A stretch of 64,000 bases of DNA from Blautia_A aquisgranensis. Its GTDB lineage: Bacteria; Bacillota; Clostridia; Lachnospirales; Lachnospiraceae. Position 1 is the first letter of the stretch. Each line of letters starts with the position of its first letter. This document shows positions 60,126 through 64,000 of this stretch, piece after piece. Both the position numbers and the translations under genes were made by a program. The notes under the pieces are model-generated. The model made no database searches. It was not told where the DNA came from and saw only the letters and a list, made by a program, of their open reading frames with translations. The stretch is taken from the NCBI RefSeq assembly GCF_040096615.1, contig NZ_JBBMEJ010000002.1:1-64000 (forward strand). The letters are read 5' to 3'.

Positions 60126-61955
60126 TTGAACAAGAAGTTTTTGAAGCATTATATGGAAACCAATCCAGAAGGGACAGCACAGACCTATATCTTTCTGGTG
60201 GACAATCAGGATATAGCGTTGAATATTGTAATGTCAGGATATCAGGCAATCTGTCTGGTGCAGGAAGATGACGGATATTATTTCAGTGCAGATTCTTTTA
60301 TAGAGGAAATGAGGTCTATTCAGTTTACTGGAAGCTGTCAGAGTGCCTATCATTATGTGGCTGCCTGTACAGTGAAGTGGATGAATGATAAGTTACAGAC
60401 ATTTTTCAAAGACGCTGGTCTCGACGGAAAAGCAGGCTGGCAGTTGTTCAAAGAGAAAGAGTATCTTGGCAAACTGGATAATCAGAAAGAAGTTGAGAAA
60501 TTACTGGAACAGTATATTCTTCGGTTTGAGCGAGATCCGAAAGAAGAACCGGAACTGAGCCGTTTTCATTTATTTGATGCAAAAGGGAATGTGAAAGGTG
60601 TCCGGGATATGGAGATTGTAGATTACCTGGTGGAGAATGTTCAGTTTTTTGTGGTGGGAATCACACCGTATTATTATGAGCATGGTGTTTTCCTGGAAGA
60701 CCATGATGGGGTAAGAATGAAATACCGTATCCAGAAGCTGATCTATCGTGACCAGGTACAGAGTGGAGTGATCAAAAGAATCTATAATCTGCTGATCACA
60801 CAGCCAAAAGTTCACCGAGAGGCATATGAACTAAATAAACAGCCTGTGCGGTGGATCAACTTCAAAAATGGATATTATGATCCGGTTACGGGTGAAATGT
60901 TGGAACACAATCCAGATTATCTGACAATCAATCAGATACCATTTCCCTATTATCCGGAGGACAGGGAGCAGGTGTTGCAGGGTGGAGAAAATATCAAAAA
61001 GTATCTTGCATCGTCTCTTCCTGACAAAGAAGAACAGCAGACATTCTGGGAGTATTTTGGATACTGCATGACACAGGATACGCAGTTTCAGAAATTTCTT
61101 ACACTGAAAGGAAATGGTGGAACCGGAAAGTCTGTGGCAGTATCGCTGATCCAGCATGTAGTTGGAATCACCAATATGTCCAGCATTTCTTTACAGGATT
61201 TGAACAAACGATTCTATGCGACTGGAATGTACGGAAAGCTGTTAAATGCCTGTGCGGATATTCCCTGCAAAGCAATGGAGAACACAGATGTATTAAAGAA
61301 AGCAGTCGGTGAGGACACACTGATTTATGAGAAAAAAGGACAGGATGCAATTCATTTCCACTCTTATGCAAAGCTGCTTTTTTCTACCAATGAAATGCCG
61401 CAGAATCTTGAGGATAAGTCAGATGCTTTTTACCGTAGACTACTGATTCTCGATATGAACCGGGTAGTAAAAAGTGGTGAAAAAGATCTGCACTTAAAGG
61501 AAAAGGTACAGGCAGAATCCGATTATGCAATTCATATGGCGATGATTGCATTGAAAAATCTGTACGAACAGGGAAAGTTCACGGAGAGCGAACACAGCAA
61601 AGAATGTGTAAGAGAGGTACAGCGGTCATCTGACAGTATCTGTGCTTTTATTGATGAGTCATTGGTGCGTGCCAAAGGAAAACGTCTGAAACGAAGTGAA
61701 GTGTTCCATATGTATGAGGAATACTGCAAAGAGAATGGCAGACAGGGGCATGGTAAATCCAACTTTTTCAGGAATATGACAGATAAAGGTTTCCTTCTGA
61801 AGCAGTACAATGGTGAGTTCTATTATCAGGATATTGCAGTTAAGGAAGAAGATTTTTGTCCTGTAGATCCAGAAGAAAGAATACCTTTTGAAGAAACAGA
61901 TACAGATTATAAACAGTTACAATTAAATATGAATCAGGGAATTAAGGGTATTTAG
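60126..61955 (+). CDS. phage/plasmid-type helicase-primase (D5/P4 family)
   Basis: 609 residues using TTG 60126, which lies nine nt after AGGAAG; GTG 60117 sits on the ribosome site. The N-terminal 240 residues have no clear motif. D5_N-like region about 240-330 (WINFKNGYYDPVTGEMLEHN), then an SF3 helicase: Walker A KGNGGTGKS (about 328-336), LNACADIPCKAM, LLFSTNEMPQ (sensor region), FYRRLLILDMNR. The C-terminus has a primase-C winged helix (KRLKRSEVFHMYEEYCKENG). Would replicate the excised element. Shows the element has its own replication module. Confidence 0.87.
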   Translation: MNKKFLKHYMETNPEGTAQTYIFLVDNQDIALNIVMSGYQAICLVQEDDGYYFSADSFIEEMRSIQFTGSCQSAYHYVAACTVKWMNDKLQTFFKDAGLDGKAGWQLFKEKEYLGKLDNQKEVEKLLEQYILRFERDPKEEPELSRFHLFDAKGNVKGVRDMEIVDYLVENVQFFVVGITPYYYEHGVFLEDHDGVRMKYRIQKLIYRDQVQSGVIKRIYNLLITQPKVHREAYELNKQPVRWINFKNGYYDPVTGEMLEHNPDYLTINQIPFPYYPEDREQVLQGGENIKKYLASSLPDKEEQQTFWEYFGYCMTQDTQFQKFLTLKGNGGTGKSVAVSLIQHVVGITNMSSISLQDLNKRFYATGMYGKLLNACADIPCKAMENTDVLKKAVGEDTLIYEKKGQDAIHFHSYAKLLFSTNEMPQNLEDKSDAFYRRLLILDMNRVVKSGEKDLHLKEKVQAESDYAIHMAMIALKNLYEQGKFTESEHSKECVREVQRSSDSICAFIDESLVRAKGKRLKRSEVFHMYEEYCKENGRQGHGKSNFFRNMTDKGFLLKQYNGEFYYQDIAVKEEDFCPVDPEERIPFEETDTDYKQLQLNMNQGIKGI

Positions 61956-62149
61956 GGCAAAATAAGCAAAAAGAAATGTTACCGGAGCAGGAGAAATAAC
62001 AAAGATAGCTGCCAGAGTACATAAAATTTTGCTTTTTTTACACTGACTGCCCTTTTTCATGTATCAACGTTTTAGCTGATACAAATATAGGTTTTCCTGA
62101 ATTTGGGAGAAAGTCAAAAATAAATATTAAGAAAGTATGAGGTATGATT

Positions 62150-63094
62150 ATGAGAATGATGAAAAACAACAATAATGAGACGGTTATGGTGATCGGGATT
62201 GATCATGGGTATGGAAACATGAAAACAGCCACCAGATGCTTTCCATCCGGTGTAGCCAGATATGACAAGGAGCCAATCTTCCAGAATAATCTTCTTGTTT
62301 ACAATGGCATGTATTACCAGATCGGAGAGGAACACAAGGAGTTCTGTGCAGAGAAAACGCAGGACGAGGACTATTATGTGCTGACACTGGCAGCTATCGC
62401 AAGGGAACTGGATGGGAAAGGTATGAATCGGGCAAAGGTACACATTGCAGCCGGACTTCCACTTACCTGGGTTGCTACACAGAAAGAAGATTTCCAGAAA
62501 TATCTTCTCCGGAATGAATGTGTGGATTTTGCATTCCGCAATAAAGAATATCATGTGGAGTTTGCAGGAACTGATATTTACCCACAGGGATTTGCAGCAG
62601 CCTTTTACCGCTTACAGGATTTTAAGGGCATCAATATGCTGGCAGACATTGGAAACGGGACTATGAACATCATGTATATCAACAATTCCCGTCCATTAGA
62701 GAAGAAATGCTTTACAGAGAAATATGGAACGCACCAGTGTGTGCTTGCAGTCAGGGAATCTTTGTTGAAAGAACTGGGCACAGTGGTGGATGATCTGGTG
62801 ATTGAGCAGGTGATCCGTACCGGGACAGCAGATATTGGTGAGAAATATCGGACAGTCATTCGCAAAGCTGCCGGAGATTATACGAAAGAAATTTTCCATA
62901 AGCTGAGAGAACGGGAATATAATCCAGAACTGATGCGTCTGTATGTAGTGGGCGGTGGCGGTTGTATGATCCAGAACTTCGGAGAATATGACAAGAACCG
63001 AGTGACGATTGTACGGGACATCTGTGCCACAGCGAAAGGTTATGAAGCAATGACCGTAAGGAAAATCCAGAGAAACGGAGGGATGCTTGTATGA
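62150..63094 (+). CDS. ParM/StbA-like actin, plasmid partition ATPase
   Basis: 314 residues from ATG 62150 (GAGG seven nt upstream). Actin-like ATP sites: phosphate-1 VIGIDHGYGNMKTA, phosphate-2 NMLADIGNGTMNIMYI, and adenosine loop RLYVVGGGGCMIQ. IHIAAGLPLTWV-type sequence (HIAAGLPLTWVATQKEDFQK) is typical of ParM. Polymerises to push plasmid copies apart. It overlaps the next gene by four nt (ATGA), the usual parMR layout. The gap before it (61956-62149) is AT-rich and may hold the centromere, though I see no clear direct repeats. Confidence 0.87.
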   Translation: MRMMKNNNNETVMVIGIDHGYGNMKTATRCFPSGVARYDKEPIFQNNLLVYNGMYYQIGEEHKEFCAEKTQDEDYYVLTLAAIARELDGKGMNRAKVHIAAGLPLTWVATQKEDFQKYLLRNECVDFAFRNKEYHVEFAGTDIYPQGFAAAFYRLQDFKGINMLADIGNGTMNIMYINNSRPLEKKCFTEKYGTHQCVLAVRESLLKELGTVVDDLVIEQVIRTGTADIGEKYRTVIRKAAGDYTKEIFHKLREREYNPELMRLYVVGGGGCMIQNFGEYDKNRVTIVRDICATAKGYEAMTVRKIQRNGGMLV

Positions 63095-63543
63095 GAAAAG
63101 AGCGGAAAATCATCAATACAAATATCCGTTTGAATCTTAGTGATGAACAGGACAGGCAGGCATGGGAATATTTGCAGACGATGGACAGGGAAAAATATAA
63201 ATCATACACCAGAGCAGTTGTAGTTGCTTTAAACGATTATTTTTCCAAAGAGTACAGGAATGAAGCAGATCCGTATCTGGAAACCAGAGAAAAGGAAGAT
63301 GCGTTTCTGGAAAGGGTGGAAACAGCTATCCGGGATGGAGTGAAAGAATCCGTCCCGATGGCTATAGCGAAGAATCTGATGGAAATGCTTGTACCGTTTG
63401 TAAAAGAATCGGTAGGAGAAAGTAATCTGCCGGACAGAACACTAACAATGGAGAAAACGGATGGAGAGATCGCAGAAGATAATCTGGACTGGGAGAAAGA
63501 AGCTGATATGGATGCAGCACTGGATTTTGCGGACAGTTTTTAG
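63091..63543 (+). CDS. ParR-like partition partner
   Basis: 150 residues. N-terminal about 60 residues fit a ribbon-helix-helix protein: NTNIRLNLSDEQDRQAWEYL, then YTRAVVVALNDYF. The acidic C-terminal tail (DNLDWEKEADMDAALDFADS) fits the ParM-contacting end of ParR proteins. Coupled to the ParM gene by ATGA overlap. Expected to bind the centromere. No catalytic motif. Confidence 0.75.
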   Translation: MRKERKIINTNIRLNLSDEQDRQAWEYLQTMDREKYKSYTRAVVVALNDYFSKEYRNEADPYLETREKEDAFLERVETAIRDGVKESVPMAIAKNLMEMLVPFVKESVGESNLPDRTLTMEKTDGEIAEDNLDWEKEADMDAALDFADSF

Positions 63544-63766
63544 ATGATTATGAAATAGCAGTAACAGGAAAACAGACTGACAGTAAGGAATAGCTTTACA
63601 AAAACAAAATAGCAGAAAAAGACAATGGCAGTGGTGACATTTCAAACATTATGAATTGGAGAAATGTTTATGACTGCTATTTTTATGTCTTTTAGCAGAA
63701 ATGGAAAGAGATTCAGAAAAAGAAAGACAGAAATAACAGGAAAATATAACAGAAAGGCGTTGGCAG

Positions 63767-63958
63767 ATGGGTGGATGGAACAAGCAAGGCGAAGAAAAGA
63801 ATAGAGTGCCGGATACGGCACATGATTGTCCGATACTTCGCATCGGAGTGATGCAGGAACAGCCTGTTTCAGAAAGAGAAAATCTATGGAAATGGGAGCT
63901 TTTCTATTTCTTCCACAGTCTGTCCCTGCACCACAAAACCACCGTCATCTCCATTTAG
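63767..63958 (+). CDS. small hypothetical protein of the mobile element
   Basis: 63 residues from an ATG after AAAGGCG. KQGEEKNRVPDTAHDCPILR and ENLWKWELFYFFHSLSLH look protein-like, but I know no family. The gap before it (63544-63766) has repeated AATAGCAG / CTGCTATT elements and AAGACA runs that may be regulatory. Could be a chance frame. Confidence 0.35.
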   Translation: MGGWNKQGEEKNRVPDTAHDCPILRIGVMQEQPVSERENLWKWELFYFFHSLSLHHKTTVISI

Positions 63959-64000
63959 GATTGATAATGCAGTGTGGAAATGCTGCTTGGCTGGTATCGG

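Larger units (their letters stand above)
59434..64000 (+). mobile_element. left part of an integrated mobile element (ICE-like)
   Basis: From about 59434 to the window edge the genes are of mobile-element type: TnpV, D5/P4-type helicase-primase, ParM-like actin and ParR-like partner, all on the plus strand. No integrase or att site is visible; the other end lies outside the window. The exact left boundary is not proven. Confidence 0.6.

Noticed and set aside
1..64000. tRNA, rRNA or prophage structural genes
   Set aside because: I found no cloverleaf-like sequence, rRNA core, or capsid/tail gene in reading the window, although a short tRNA could be missed without a search tool.

Overview
The window looks like chromosomal DNA of a gut Clostridia bacterium of the Lachnospiraceae type (Blautia, Ruminococcus gnavus or Dorea relatives). 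Support for this: moderate G+C, strong AGGAGG ribosome sites, anaerobe enzymes (hybrid-cluster protein, iron-type 4-hydroxybutyrate dehydrogenase, iron-sulfur L-tartrate dehydratase), Clostridia-type riboswitches, secreted Ig-like/CHAP proteins, and a TnpV/helicase-primase/ParM mobile element. This placement is inference from gene content; there is no rRNA or tRNA to confirm it.

Region 1-11,760 is a signalling neighbourhood and gene graveyard. It holds a GNAT acetyltransferase, scraps of an SDR, an AAA ATPase and a permease, and a solute-binding protein/hybrid-kinase operon broken by a frameshift and a TGA in the kinase G2 box. A c-di-GMP-I riboswitch sits ahead of a diguanylate cyclase, facing a large HD-GYP/GGDEF protein whose C-terminus is a degenerate GGDEF that keeps an I-site-like RxxD. 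Then come a second decayed sensor kinase, two small unknown genes and an azlC/azlD remnant. Two exact parS sites, 5 kb apart, suggest an origin-proximal position.

Region 11,800-20,000 has a DeoR regulator, Hcp, a zinc regulon (Zur-like regulator with a 7-1-7 palindrome, then znuA, znuC, znuB), an HtrA protease and a LuxR-type regulator. Region 20,000-27,600 is a six-gene catabolic operon: NhaC-type transporter, amidohydrolase, aldehyde dehydrogenase, cytidylate-kinase-like protein, N-carbamoylputrescine-amidase-type hydrolase and 4-hydroxybutyrate dehydrogenase. It may feed amine or amide compounds towards 4-hydroxybutyrate. It ends at a 211-nt palindromic element. Region 27,987-35,007 is a LacI regulator with a divergent sugar operon (fucose/arabinose isomerase-like protein, split transketolase, FGGY kinase, TIM-barrel epimerase).

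Region 35,000-42,500 holds a 1.7-kresidue secreted protein with an alpha-toroid domain behind a leader terminator. A cobalamin riboswitch lies immediately downstream, in front of a leucine-rich-repeat gene, followed by a LOG-family gene. Region 42,500-49,400 has a glycine-riboswitch-controlled AGCS symporter, a LysR/DASS transporter/TtdAB tartrate module and a YczE-like membrane protein. Region 49,700-59,370 has a class V aminotransferase, a secreted CHAP hydrolase, an esterase, an isochorismatase-type hydrolase, a glucose-family PTS (IIA and IICB) and a YibE/F pair. From about 59,430 to the right edge is the start of an integrated mobile element: TnpV, D5/P4-type helicase-primase, and a ParM/ParR-like partition pair.
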